Of a stretch of 64,000 bases of DNA, positions 43,207 to 52,356 are shown piece by piece. The stretch is from Erythrobacter sp. HKB08 (GTDB lineage Bacteria > Pseudomonadota > Alphaproteobacteria > Sphingomonadales > Sphingomonadaceae), in NCBI RefSeq assembly GCF_004114695.1, contig NZ_CP035310.1:806001-870000 (forward strand), read 5' to 3'. The position numbers and the translations under genes were made by a program. Each line of letters begins with the position of its first letter. The first letter of the stretch is position 1. The notes under the pieces are model-generated. The model made no database searches. It saw only the letters and a program-made list of their open reading frames with translations, and was not told the origin of the DNA.

Positions 43207-45426
43207 TCAGCTATGGTACTTGGCGTAGCTGAGGTCGAAGCGGTCGGCGTCCATCACCTTGGTCCATGCCTTCACAAAGGTGTCGACGAACTTCTGCTCG
43301 CCGCCATTCTCGGCAAAGACTTCGGCGATTGCGCGCAGCTGCGAGTTCGAACCGAAGACGAGGTCGGTGCGGGTCGCACGCCACTTCTCGGTGCCTTCCT
43401 TGCGGCAGCGACCGACGAATTCCTCGTCACCGCTCTCGTCGACCACTTCCCACACCGTGCCCATTTCGAGCAGGTTGACGAAGAAGTCGTTCGACAGCGT
43501 GCCCGGACGGTCGGTCAGGACGCCGATCTTGGAGCCGTGCTGCGCGTGCTTGGTGACAGCACCCAGCGCGCGCATGCCGCCGACCAGCGCTGTCATCTCG
43601 GGGATCGAGAGGCCGAGCAGGTGCGCCTTGTCGACCAGCATGTCCTCGGTCTTCACCGAAGCCTTGGTCTTCAGGTAGTTGCGGAAACCGTCGGCGAAAG
43701 GCTCGAGCGGCTCCCAGCTCTCTGCATCGAACTGGTCTTCCGTCGCATCGCCGCGGCCGGTGGTCACATCGACGCTGACGTTGAAGCCGCCGTCCTGCGC
43801 TGCCTTCTCGATCGCTGCCGCACCGGCGAGCACGATGGCATCGGCCATCGAGATGCCGCCGCGAAGCTCGTCGAGCTTGTTGAGCACCTTGGTCAGCTCT
43901 TCCGGATCGTTGACCTTCCAGTTGCGCAGCGCATCGAAGCGGATGTGCGCCCCGTTGGCACCGCCGCGGTGGTCGGAGTTGCGATAGGTCGAGGCCGAAG
44001 CCCAGGCCGCCTTGACCAGCTCGCTGACCGTCAGCCCGCTCGAGAGGACGTCGGACTTGAAGGTCGCGACTTCCTTTTCGGTCGGCTGCGAGCCGGCGGG
44101 GATCGGATCCTGCCAGATCAGGTCTTCTGCCGGCACTTCCGGGCCGAGGTAGCGGACCTTGGGACCCATGTCGCGGTGGCACAGCTTGAACCATGCGCGG
44201 GCGAAGGCATCGTCGAGCGCCGCCTGGTCGTCACGGAAGCGCTCGGAAATCTTGCGATATTCCGGGTCGCGCTTCAGCGCCATGTCGGCGGTGGTCATCA
44301 TGGTCGGGACCTTCTTGGACGGATCGCGCGCGTCGGGCGCCATGTCCTCGGGGTCCGGATTGATCGGCTGCCACTGGTTCGCGCCGGCCGGGCTCTGGAC
44401 GAGCTCGTATTCATATTTGAACAGCAGGCGGAAATAGTCGTTGCCCCACTCGGTCGGGTTCGGGGTCCACGCGCCTTCGATGCCCGAGGTGGTGATGTGA
44501 CCCTTGCCGATTTCTTCCGGGTCGGTCAGCCAGCCGAAGCCCATGGTATGCAGGCTCTCCCCTTCCGGCGCCTTGCCGAAAGTATCGGACGGCTTGGCAC
44601 CATGCGCCTTGCCGAACGCGTGCCCACCGGCGGTAAGAGCGACGGTTTCCTCGTCGTTCATCGCCATGCGGGCAAAGGTTTCGCGCATGTCGCGGGCCAT
44701 GCCTTCCGCATCGTGCGGATTGCCGCCCGGGCCTTCCGGGTTGACGTAGATGAGGCCCATCTGGATCGCGGCCAGCGGGTTGTCGAGCGCCTTGCCTTCA
44801 TCGGGGATGATGCGGGTTTCGGCGCCTTCGTCGACCCACTTTTCTTCCGTGCCCCAATAGACAGTTTCCGGCTCGAACACGTCCTTGCGGCCGCCGCCGA
44901 AGCCGAAGACCGGGCCGCCCATGCTTTCGATGGCGACGTTACCGGTCAGGATGAAAAGGTCGGCCCAGCTGATGTGCTTGCCGTACTTCTGCTTGATCGG
45001 CCACAGCAGGCGGCGTGCCTTGTCGAGGTTGCCGTTGTCGGGCCAGCTGTTGAGCGGGGCGAAGCGCTGCTGGCCGCTGCCTGCACCGCCGCGACCGTCG
45101 CCGGTGCGATAGGTGCCCGCCGCGTGCCACGCCATGCGGATGAAGAACGGGCCGTAGTGGCCGTAGTCCGCCGGCCACCATTCCTGGCTGTCGGTCATCA
45201 GCGCGGTCAGGTCTTCCTTCAGCGCCTTGTAGTCGATCGCATTGAAGGCTTCGCAGTAATCGAAGTCTTTGTCCATCGGATCGGCGCTGCGGCCTTCCTG
45301 GGTGAGAATGTCGAGCTGGAGCGCGTCGGGCCACCAGTCGCGGTTGGTCCGGCCAAGCAGGCCGCGCATGCCTCCGTCACCGTGGAACGGGCATCCGCCG
45401 CTCATTTCTCCGGTCTTCATATCCAT
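43207..45426 (-). CDS. katG: Catalase-peroxidase KatG
   Basis: A 739-residue bifunctional heme enzyme that breaks down hydrogen peroxide. Distal site residues Arg97, Trp100 and His101 occur in the segment [13 protein letters not shown]; Trp100 would join the Met-Tyr-Trp adduct, with Tyr in GLIYVNPEG. The proximal heme ligand His lies in [12 protein letters not shown]. The duplicated C-terminal domain is complete. The ATG at 45426 follows AGGAGG; the longer 45555 start is not supported. Peroxide induction through OxyR is likely, but oxyR is not adjacent. Confidence 0.97.
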   Translation of the reverse strand: MDMKTGEMSGGCPFHGDGGMRGLLGRTNRDWWPDALQLDILTQEGRSADPMDKDFDYCEAFNAIDYKALKEDLTALMTDSQEWWPADYGHYGPFFIRMAWHAAGTYRTGDGRGGAGSGQQRFAPLNSWPDNGNLDKARRLLWPIKQKYGKHISWADLFILTGNVAIESMGGPVFGFGGGRKDVFEPETVYWGTEEKWVDEGAETRIIPDEGKALDNPLAAIQMGLIYVNPEGPGGNPHDAEGMARDMRETFARMAMNDEETVALTAGGHAFGKAHGAKPSDTFGKAPEGESLHTMGFGWLTDPEEIGKGHITTSGIEGAWTPNPTEWGNDYFRLLFKYEYELVQSPAGANQWQPINPDPEDMAPDARDPSKKVPTMMTTADMALKRDPEYRKISERFRDDQAALDDAFARAWFKLCHRDMGPKVRYLGPEVPAEDLIWQDPIPAGSQPTEKEVATFKSDVLSSGLTVSELVKAAWASASTYRNSDHRGGANGAHIRFDALRNWKVNDPEELTKVLNKLDELRGGISMADAIVLAGAAAIEKAAQDGGFNVSVDVTTGRGDATEDQFDAESWEPLEPFADGFRNYLKTKASVKTEDMLVDKAHLLGLSIPEMTALVGGMRALGAVTKHAQHGSKIGVLTDRPGTLSNDFFVNLLEMGTVWEVVDESGDEEFVGRCRKEGTEKWRATRTDLVFGSNSQLRAIAEVFAENGGEQKFVDTFVKAWTKVMDADRFDLSYAKYHS

Positions 45427-45617
45427 GGCATCCTCCTGAGTCGTTTGAATTATGGGCCTGATGTGCGCCTTCGCGATTAATTCGTCCAATCGATTAATTG
45501 TCACATAGTAATCGTTTTGACCGCATGTCTTTGACCGGGCGCAAACCGCCAGCAAACGGGGAGGATATGCCGTGCGAGGCTTGCGGCGGATCGCGGCTGG
45601 TCCTAAGCGCCTCGACC

Positions 45618-46628
45618 ATGAGCAGCTATCCCAAGACCAGCCGCCTGATGCAGCGCGGCACCGATTTCCTCGGCTCCGAATATGCCATCCTGTGCGGCGC
45701 GATGAGCTGGGTATCGGAACGCAATCTCGTCTCCGCGATCAGCAATGCGGGCGGCTTCGGGGTGATCGCATGCGGCGCCATGACGCCCGACCTGCTCGAC
45801 ACCGAGATCGCCGAAACGAAGAAGCTGACCGACAAGCCCTTCGGCGTGAACCTCATCACCATGCATCCCGACCTGATGGATCTGATCGAGGTTTGCGGGA
45901 AGCACGGCGTGAGCCATGTCGTGCTTGCTGGCGGCATTCCTCCCAAGGGCAGTGTCGAGGCGATCAAGGCGCATGGCGCCAAGGTCATCGTGTTCGCGCC
46001 GACGCTGGCGCTCGCCAAGAAGCTGCTGCGCTCGGGCGGCGATGCGCTGGTGATCGAGGGCATGGAAGCGGGCGGCCATATCGGCCCTGTCTCGACCAGC
46101 GTGCTCGCGCAGGAATTCCTGCCCGAACTGGCCGACGACCACATCGTCTTCGTCGCCGGGGGTATCGGCAAGGGCCAGGCGATTGCCGGCTACCTCGAAA
46201 TGGGCGCCGTCGGCGTGCAGCTCGGCACGCGTTTCGCCTGTGCGAGCGAGAGCATTGCGCATCCCGATTTCAAGAAGGCCTTCTTCCGCGCCAATGCGCG
46301 CGATGCGATCGCCAGCGTGCAGGTCGACCCGCGCCTGCCGGTCATCCCGGTGCGCGCGCTGAAGAACAAGGGCACCGAGGAATTCACTGCCAAGCAGATC
46401 GAAGTCGCCGGAATGCTCGACCGCGAGGAAGTCGCGATGGCCGAGGCACAGCTGCAGATCGAGCACTACTGGGCGGGTGCATTGCGCCGCGCGGTGATCG
46501 ATGGCGATGTCGAGAACGGCAGCCTGATGGCCGGGCAGAGCGTCGGCATGGTCAAGGCCGAAGAGCCGGTCGCCGACATCATTGCGCAGCTGATGGCGGA
46601 AAGCGAAGAAGCATTGTCGAGGCGCTGA
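45618..46628 (+). CDS. Nitronate monooxygenase / FabK-like FMN-dependent TIM-barrel enzyme
   Basis: A 336-residue flavin enzyme of the 2-nitropropane dioxygenase/FabK family. The TIM-barrel segments [24 protein letters not shown] (catalytic His) and [29 protein letters not shown] are characteristic. It could oxidise alkyl nitronates or reduce enoyl-ACP; the first is the usual default. The start is ATG 45618; earlier in-frame starts at 45567 and 45498 add cysteine-containing residues without clear conservation, and 45567 has GGGGAGG only two bases upstream, so the start is uncertain. Confidence 0.85.
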   Translation: MSSYPKTSRLMQRGTDFLGSEYAILCGAMSWVSERNLVSAISNAGGFGVIACGAMTPDLLDTEIAETKKLTDKPFGVNLITMHPDLMDLIEVCGKHGVSHVVLAGGIPPKGSVEAIKAHGAKVIVFAPTLALAKKLLRSGGDALVIEGMEAGGHIGPVSTSVLAQEFLPELADDHIVFVAGGIGKGQAIAGYLEMGAVGVQLGTRFACASESIAHPDFKKAFFRANARDAIASVQVDPRLPVIPVRALKNKGTEEFTAKQIEVAGMLDREEVAMAEAQLQIEHYWAGALRRAVIDGDVENGSLMAGQSVGMVKAEEPVADIIAQLMAESEEALSRR

Positions 46629-46664
46629 GCCTTTCGGCACACGAACGGTCGGTACCTGTGCGGT

Positions 46665-46686
46665 TGCCCGCTGGCTGAAGCGGGCA
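46665..46686 (+). terminator. Hairpin after the nitronate monooxygenase gene, possible terminator
   Basis: An 8-bp perfect stem (46665-46672 with 46679-46686) and a 6-base loop, then GCTATTTCTT. It lies between two convergent stops and may serve both genes. Confidence 0.5.
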
Positions 46687-46687
46687 G

Positions 46688-46963
46688 CTATTTCTTCGTC
46701 GCGATACCTTCGACATTGGCGAGCCGGATGAGTCGCGCGCGTCGGTCGTGCGGGTCGACTTCGGATGTCACGACACCCTTGGTCTTGAGGCGCTCTATCG
46801 CGAGGTAGAAGCCGCGATAGGACGATTCCGAAGCGAGCAGCAGCTCCTTGATGCGGGCGTCACCGTGATTGAGCAGGTGCATGATGATGCGCCCCTCGAT
46901 CGTGAACACCTCGACCCCGGCCTGCCCGAAGGCACGCGAAAATTTCGTCAGACTGTCATTCAC
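46688..46963 (-). CDS. Small winged-helix (MarR-like) DNA-binding protein
   Basis: A 91-residue protein with a wHTH core: DARIKELLLASESSYRGFYLAIERLKTKGVVTSEV, in which the recognition helix is around residues 46-62, followed by a wing (DPHDRRARLIRL). This matches the DNA-binding half of MarR-type regulators without the flanking dimerisation helices. The start is GTG at 46963. Three phased 18-bp repeats begin 30 bases upstream of its start, so it probably binds there and controls itself and the trimeric autotransporter gene across the gap. That is inference. Confidence 0.75.
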   Translation of the reverse strand: MNDSLTKFSRAFGQAGVEVFTIEGRIIMHLLNHGDARIKELLLASESSYRGFYLAIERLKTKGVVTSEVDPHDRRARLIRLANVEGIATKK

Positions 46964-47298
46964 CGGAATCGACCACTTGATTGCATTTGCGGAATGTCGC
47001 TGAGATACAATTCGCGCCCCCGAAAATGTCGCGCAAATACAATTTGCGACCTAAAAATGTCGCTTTCATACAAAATCTATATCTTTGTTAAACACAGATG
47101 CCCCCCAGCGACGCGTATATCTACTACCTATATTCGGAATCACGTGCGAACTAGGGCATTCGCATTCCATTTGTATATATAAAAGTATTACTCAAAAGCG
47201 ATATCAAAAGAACAGTAATTCAAGTAGCCCCACTTCAACTGGGTCCACGGGTCGCCTGGTTGATAACAATTGTTAGCTTTCCTTTTGAGGGGTTATTT
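46964..47298. other. AT-rich intergenic region between the wHTH gene and the autotransporter gene
   Basis: 335 bases with no supportable gene. It is clearly richer in A and T than its surroundings. The left third holds the three phased 18-bp repeats. The right part (47080-47280) has short AT-rich runs and a GAGGGG ribosome site for the adhesin gene at 47287-47292. Short ORFs here (for example 47085-47276) have no ribosome site and look random. Confidence 0.65.
46993..47073. repeat. Three helically phased 18-bp repeats (AATGTCGC-N4-ATACAA)
   Basis: Copies at 46993-47010, 47025-47042 and 47056-47073. The 8-base and 6-base parts are identical in all three and the four middle bases vary. Start-to-start distances are 32 and 31 bases, close to three helical turns, so all copies face the same side of DNA. 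A preceding TT(T/C)GCG is also shared. This is the layout of a cooperative operator, not of a CRISPR. Confidence 0.85.
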
Positions 47299-49044
47299 AT
47301 GCGTACTATGAATTTTGCGGGCCGCGCAGCGATTGCTGGCCTGATGACCGGCGTCGCAGGGGGCGCGCTGGTGGTTGCAACTCCGGCCGCGGCACAGTCG
47401 GCTGAAACGTGCACGGTCTTCTCGGACGGTTTCGTTCTTTGTACTGAGCCGAATGGCGACGTCGATTATCGTCTAAGCCCCGATTACGCGGCTATGGCTG
47501 ACGGCGCCTATGATAACCTCGACAGCAAGATCGAGCAGACCGCTCCGACCGAAGCCGAAACCGAGGCGGCCCAGGCAGAGCTCGATGCCGCCAACGCAGC
47601 GGCAGCGGACCTGAATGAAGCATCTGCTGCTGTCGAAGCGTCGCTGACGGACGAGAACCTCGCTGCCTTCGAAGCAGTCGATACCGCCCAGACCGGCTTC
47701 GAAGATGCTCTGGCGGTGGAAAGCGATGCTGCCGACGCATTCGTCGCGGCCCAGACTGCATTCGATGCTGCAGCTGACGATCTGACCGCAGCCAATTCTG
47801 ACGTGACCGATGCGAGTGTCGCTCTTAGCAACGCGCAGGATGATGTCGACGCGGCCCAGGCCGCATACGACGCGGATCAGACGCCGGCGAACCTGGCTGC
47901 ACTCAACGATGCTCTTGCAGCGCGTGCAGACGCTCAGCAGAATCTCGCTGATGCCGAAGCCGCGCGTGCCGATGCACTGGCCGACGCCAATGCAGCAGCC
48001 GCTGACCTGGCAGCAGCCCAGGGCGCCTTTGACGATGCAGTTGCAGCTCGCGTCGCGGCCGCCGACGATCTCGCCGACGCCGTTACCGCACTCGACACCT
48101 CGCTCGCTTCGAACGACGATTTTGTCGATGCGATTACGGATGCCGGCTTCACCGCTGACGCCGCCGGTCTCACCGCTCTGAACGACAATACCGAAGCGGC
48201 AAATCAGACGGCTGCAATCGAGCAGGCTCAGTTTGACGCGCTGGACGACATTACCAATACCTACGCACGTGCTCGCGACGTTCTTGTTCCGGCTGCTGAG
48301 AGCGAGAATGCTGCAATTGCCGCAGCCTCTCAGGCTCTGCTTGGCGATCCGCGTGCGGACGAGACCGACTTCGAAATCGAAGCTGTTGCGGCTCTGGTCG
48401 ATCACGAGGGTCGCATCACCGCGAACGAAGAGCAGCTCGCTGACCACGAAGTTCGCATCACGGCAAACGAGGAAACCCTCGCTGACCACGAAGTTCGCAT
48501 CACGGCAAACGAGGAAACCCTCGCTGACCACGAAGTTCGCATCACGGCAAACGAGGAAACCCTCGCTGACCACGAAGTTCGTATCACCGAAAATGAAGCG
48601 ACCCTCGTAGAGCATGATCAGCGCATTGCTACGAACGCTGCCGCGATCGTCGAGGAAGCGGAAGTCCGCGCTCTCGCCGACGCTCAGTTGCTCGACCGCA
48701 TAACGTCGGAAGAGAACGCTCGTATCGCTGCTGACACGGCCCTGCAGAACCAGATCACTGGCCTCAGCACCCGCGTCGGCAACATCGAGACCCGTCTCGA
48801 CGACCTCGACGATGCAGTTGCCAGCTCGACCGCTACGGCGATCGCACTGGGCGGCATGGGCTTCCTGCCGGACACGAAGTTCAACCTCGCCGTTTCGGGC
48901 GGTTTCTACGAAGGCGCGAACGCAATCGCTGCCAACGTCGGCATCCGCGTGAACGACAAGGTTGCCATCACCGCAGGTGTCGGTGGCGGCCTGAACAAGG
49001 GCGGCAAGGTCGGTGGCCGCGTCGGCATCATCTTCGGCTGGTAA
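47299..49044 (+). CDS. YadA-type trimeric autotransporter adhesin
   Basis: A 581-residue secreted surface protein. A signal peptide (about residues 1-33, ending AAAQS) is followed by a short region with two cysteines (AETCTVFSDGFVLCTE), then a very Ala/Asp-rich coiled-coil stalk (about 60-360). Next is a block of 14-residue repeats (about 367-450), more coiled coil, and a C-terminal YadA anchor (about 510-581). The anchor runs from IALGGMGFLPDTKF to the final GIIFGW, with four amphipathic beta strands and a terminal aromatic residue. Three chains would form one outer-membrane barrel with the stalk outside. ATG 47299 with GAGGGG is the start. It probably mediates attachment or self-aggregation. 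Confidence 0.85.
   Translation: MRTMNFAGRAAIAGLMTGVAGGALVVATPAAAQSAETCTVFSDGFVLCTEPNGDVDYRLSPDYAAMADGAYDNLDSKIEQTAPTEAETEAAQAELDAANAAAADLNEASAAVEASLTDENLAAFEAVDTAQTGFEDALAVESDAADAFVAAQTAFDAAADDLTAANSDVTDASVALSNAQDDVDAAQAAYDADQTPANLAALNDALAARADAQQNLADAEAARADALADANAAAADLAAAQGAFDDAVAARVAAADDLADAVTALDTSLASNDDFVDAITDAGFTADAAGLTALNDNTEAANQTAAIEQAQFDALDDITNTYARARDVLVPAAESENAAIAAASQALLGDPRADETDFEIEAVAALVDHEGRITANEEQLADHEVRITANEETLADHEVRITANEETLADHEVRITANEETLADHEVRITENEATLVEHDQRIATNAAAIVEEAEVRALADAQLLDRITSEENARIAADTALQNQITGLSTRVGNIETRLDDLDDAVASSTATAIALGGMGFLPDTKFNLAVSGGFYEGANAIAANVGIRVNDKVAITAGVGGGLNKGGKVGGRVGIIFGW
48397..48648 (+). repeat. 42-bp in-frame tandem repeat array in the autotransporter stalk
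   Basis: Six units of 42 bases. Units 2 to 4 (48439-48480, 48481-48522, 48523-48564) are identical at every base; units 1, 5 and 6 are diverged. Each encodes 14 residues (ADHEVRITANEETL), two heptads of coiled coil. Because 42 is a multiple of three, gain or loss of units would change stalk length without a frameshift. Confidence 0.93.
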
Positions 49045-49078
49045 TCCCTGACCAGTCAGATTGACCGACAATCAGGAG

Positions 49079-49114
49079 CGGCCCGGGGCGAAGAGTCCCG
49101 GGCCGTTTCCTTTT
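49079..49114 (+). terminator. Intrinsic terminator of the autotransporter gene
   Basis: A 9-bp perfect stem (49079-49087 with 49097-49105) and a 9-base loop, followed by TTTCCTTTT. It begins 35 bases after the stop. Confidence 0.82.
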
Positions 49115-49202
49115 GCGCGGGTGAAGCCCCGCAAACCGCAGCTTGTCCCCGCTGGCACCAGTTCGATCTTGCCGAACGGCAGCCCCCGCGTCAGGAGGGG
49201 GC

Positions 49203-50057
49203 ATGTCAGAGCCTCTCGTCCTTACCCTTAGCTGTGCCGACCGCCCCGGTATCACCGCGCGCGTGACCTCGTTCCTGTTCGAGCGCGGCGGCAATGTCCT
49301 CGAAGCGCAGCAGTTCAACGATAGCGAGAGCGGCCGTTTCTTCATGCGGGTCGAATTCGATCCCGGCGCGGCATCGCGCGACATGCTTCGCGAGGATTTT
49401 GCCGGGGTCGCGGCTGAATTCGCGATGGACTGGAAGCTCGCTTTGCGCGACCGGCCGCGCCGCGTCCTGCTGATGGTCAGCAAGTTCGATCACTGCCTTG
49501 CCGATCTGCTTTACCGCTGGCGCATCGGCGAACTGCCGATGGAGCCAGTGGCGATCGTCTCCAACCATCCGCGCGAGGCCATCAGCCATACCGATGTCGG
49601 CGACATCCCGTTCCACCACCTGCCGATCACCCGGGATACCAAGCCCGCGCAGGAAGCGCGGGTCCGCGCCATCGCGCAAGAGACCGATGCGGAGCTCGTC
49701 GTTCTCGCGCGCTACATGCAGATCCTTTCGGACGAGCAGGCGGCGCATTTCTCGGGCCGGTGCATCAACATCCACCATTCCTTCCTGCCCGGCTTCAAGG
49801 GCGCGAAACCCTATCACCAGGCGCATGCGCGCGGCGTGAAGATGATCGGCACGACCGCTCACTACGTGACGCGCGATCTCGACGAAGGGCCGATCATCCA
49901 CCAGGACGTCGAGCCGATCAGCCATGCCGACAGCCCGGAAGAGCTGGTCCGCAAGGGGCGCGATATCGAGCGCCGTGTGCTGGCCGAAGCGGTGCGGCTC
50001 CATCTGGAGGAGCGAGTGCTCCTCAACGGCCAGCGTACGGTGGTCTTCTCCGGCTGA
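49203..50057 (+). CDS. purU: Formyltetrahydrofolate deformylase
   Basis: A 284-residue cytoplasmic enzyme that hydrolyses 10-formyl-THF to formate and THF. An N-terminal ACT-like domain ([20 protein letters not shown]) is followed by the formyltransferase-like hydrolase domain. [14 protein letters not shown] and [16 protein letters not shown] carry the catalytic His and Asp residues. The ATG at 49203 follows AGGAGGGG. It is three bases from the convergent PQQ dehydrogenase stop. Confidence 0.96.
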   Translation: MSEPLVLTLSCADRPGITARVTSFLFERGGNVLEAQQFNDSESGRFFMRVEFDPGAASRDMLREDFAGVAAEFAMDWKLALRDRPRRVLLMVSKFDHCLADLLYRWRIGELPMEPVAIVSNHPREAISHTDVGDIPFHHLPITRDTKPAQEARVRAIAQETDAELVVLARYMQILSDEQAAHFSGRCINIHHSFLPGFKGAKPYHQAHARGVKMIGTTAHYVTRDLDEGPIIHQDVEPISHADSPEELVRKGRDIERRVLAEAVRLHLEERVLLNGQRTVVFSG

Positions 50058-50060
50058 GCG

Positions 50061-52205
50061 CTACTTGCTCAGCCCCGCGTCCTTGTCCTCGTTCGCGCGG
50101 AAGATGATGTATTCGCGGATCGCGTCGATCTCGTTCTTGTCGAGCGATCCGGCGAAGCTCGCCATGCCGCGATCCTTCAAGATGCCGTCATGTACGACCG
50201 CCAGGAACGCCTGCTGGTTGGCGAGCGTGCTGCTGCGCCGCAGGTCGGGCAGCACGTTCGATCCGACCGCAGCCGGAGCGTGGCACACCGCGCAATAGCG
50301 TGCATAGTGCTTGCCGCCCGCCGCGATCTGCGCTGCGTCCGCGCGGCTCGGCGGCGGGTCGAGGGGCAGGCTCGCGAGTGCCGGCATATCGGGCAGCTGC
50401 GCTTCGCCGCCGATCTTGAACACCAGCAGGCGGCTGATGTTCTGCACCGGCGCCTTGCTGTTGAGCAGCTCGCCATCGACCGTGATCGCATAGGCGCCGC
50501 CCCAGCCGGCCAGCACGGCGACGTATTGTTCGCCATTGACCGTGTAGGTGATCGGAGGTGCGACAACGCCGGTCTGTGCGGGGAAGCCCCACAGCTTCTC
50601 TCCCGATCCGGCATCATAGGCGTTGAATTCGCTGCCCGCCGTGCCCTGGAACACGAGCCCGCCGCCGGTGGCCAGCAGGCCGCCGTTCCACGGACCCGGG
50701 TGCTCGACCGTCCAGCGCGGCTCCTGCGCGACCGGATCCCAGGCGACCAGCATGCCCCGCAGCGTGCCCGCTACCTCGCGGCGCACGCCCATGTCCGGAG
50801 GCAGGTCGCCCGCGCCGAGGTCGAAGCCGACGTTGAAGCCGCGATTGCGGTCGGGTTTCCAGTTGGCTTCCGGCGCATACATCATGCCCGCCTCGAAGGC
50901 CGGGATGTACACGAGGTTCTCGCCCGGGTGATAGGCCATCGGGTGCCAGTTGTGCCCGCCGAGCGCGCCCGGAGTGACGAGCGCCGGCTTGCCGGTCTTG
51001 TCGATCCGCGCCTCGGGGTTCTCGATCGGGCGGCCCGCGTCGTCGATCGCAGTCGCCCAGTTCACCGTGACATAGGGCTCGGCCGAGATGAATTCGCCGG
51101 TCGCGCGGTCGATGACGTAGAAGAAGCCGTTCTTCGGTGCCTGCATCAGCACCTGGCGTTCCTTGCCGTCGATTTCCATGTCGGCGAGCATGATGTGCTG
51201 CGTCGCCGTGTAGTCCCACGTCTCGCCCGGCGTCGTCTGGTAATGCCAGACATAGTCGCCCGTGCTCGCGCGGATCGCGACGATGCTCGAGAGGTAGAGG
51301 TTGTCGCCTTCACCGGTGCCGTCTTCGCCCGGCGAGCGATAGGCGCGGTTCCACGGGCTGCCGTTACCGACGCCGATGTAGAGCAGGTCGAGATCGGGAT
51401 CATAGGCCATCGAATCCCACACGGTGCCGCCGCCGCCGATGCCGTTCTCGCTGCCGAGGACATCGCCGAACCAGGTTTCCGAAGCCTTCTGGAGGTATTC
51501 CGGGTCGTCGGAGGAATCGCTGTCGGGCACGGTGTAGAAGCGCCAGATCTCTTCGCCGTCATCGACGTCGTATGCCGCGATATAGCCGCGCACGCCGAAT
51601 TCGGCCCCGCCATTGCCGATCAGCACCTTGCCGTCGATCACGCGCGGCGCGCCGGTGATGGTGTAGGACTGGTCCTGGTCGACCGTGACCTTCTCCCAGC
51701 GCACTTCGCCCGTATCGCGGTCGAGTGCGATGAGGCGGCCATCGAGCGTGCCGAAGAACAGGGAATCGCCCCAGGCCGCCATGCCGCGGTTGACGACGTC
51801 GCAGCATGCCTTGACGCCCGTCTCGCCGGGAACTTCCGGATCGTATTCCCACAGCGGCTCGCCGGTCGCCGCGTCGAAGGCCTTCACCTTGCTCCACGCG
51901 GTGGTGAGATAGAGCTTGCCGTCCATCACCAGCGGGGTCGCTTCCTGGCCGCGCGCGGTATCCATGTCGGCGAACCAGGCGAGGCCGAGGTCGGCGACGT
52001 TTTCCTTGTTCACTTGGTCGAGCGGGGAATAGCGCTGCTCGGAATAGGTCCTGCCGTGGGTGATCCAGTTGGCAGTATCGTCGCCCGCATTGATCAACCG
52101 GACGTTGTCGATGCCGCCTTCCGGCATCTCCTTGTCGCCGCAGGAGGCGAGGCCGAATGCCGCCCCCAGCATGAGAATTGGCGCAGCCAGCGCGATCCGC
52201 TTCAT
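50061..52205 (-). CDS. PQQ-dependent quinohemoprotein alcohol dehydrogenase (type II)
   Basis: A 714-residue periplasmic enzyme that oxidises alcohols with PQQ and passes electrons to heme. A lipoprotein-type signal ends at Cys22 (LASC). The eight-bladed propeller includes the vicinal disulfide Cys134-Cys135 (VKACCDVVNRG) and the PGETWDYTATQ segment with the putative catalytic Asp. A C-terminal cytochrome c domain holds Cys638-x-x-Cys641-His642. The order matches type IIA enzymes such as the Comamonas one. The start is the ATG at 52205. No PQQ synthesis gene is nearby, so PQQ must be made elsewhere or imported. Confidence 0.92.
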   Translation of the reverse strand: MKRIALAAPILMLGAAFGLASCGDKEMPEGGIDNVRLINAGDDTANWITHGRTYSEQRYSPLDQVNKENVADLGLAWFADMDTARGQEATPLVMDGKLYLTTAWSKVKAFDAATGEPLWEYDPEVPGETGVKACCDVVNRGMAAWGDSLFFGTLDGRLIALDRDTGEVRWEKVTVDQDQSYTITGAPRVIDGKVLIGNGGAEFGVRGYIAAYDVDDGEEIWRFYTVPDSDSSDDPEYLQKASETWFGDVLGSENGIGGGGTVWDSMAYDPDLDLLYIGVGNGSPWNRAYRSPGEDGTGEGDNLYLSSIVAIRASTGDYVWHYQTTPGETWDYTATQHIMLADMEIDGKERQVLMQAPKNGFFYVIDRATGEFISAEPYVTVNWATAIDDAGRPIENPEARIDKTGKPALVTPGALGGHNWHPMAYHPGENLVYIPAFEAGMMYAPEANWKPDRNRGFNVGFDLGAGDLPPDMGVRREVAGTLRGMLVAWDPVAQEPRWTVEHPGPWNGGLLATGGGLVFQGTAGSEFNAYDAGSGEKLWGFPAQTGVVAPPITYTVNGEQYVAVLAGWGGAYAITVDGELLNSKAPVQNISRLLVFKIGGEAQLPDMPALASLPLDPPPSRADAAQIAAGGKHYARYCAVCHAPAAVGSNVLPDLRRSSTLANQQAFLAVVHDGILKDRGMASFAGSLDKNEIDAIREYIIFRANEDKDAGLSK

Positions 52206-52356
52206 AGTCCTCTCCCTTAAGGCGCGACTCTGTCGGTCGCGCTTTGCAACCGATGTTGCCGAGGACTTGGCCGCTTGTCTATCCACCATGAGCGGGAACG
52301 GGGGTGTAACGCAGAGCGTTGGTCGCTCGAAGAACGGCCAACAGGAGGGTTTTTGC

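Noticed and set aside
46993-47073. CRISPR or insertion sequence remnants in the AT-rich gap
   Set aside because: Only three 18-bp units with 13-14 base gaps, no terminal inverted repeats, no transposase or cas genes.
46964-47298. Horizontally acquired segment because of high AT content
   Set aside because: No mobility genes or flanking repeats, and regulatory gaps are often AT-rich; the flanking adhesin and wHTH genes have core-like codon use.
48397-48648. CRISPR array
   Set aside because: Repeats are contiguous, in frame and coding, with no spacers; they are coiled-coil units of an adhesin.
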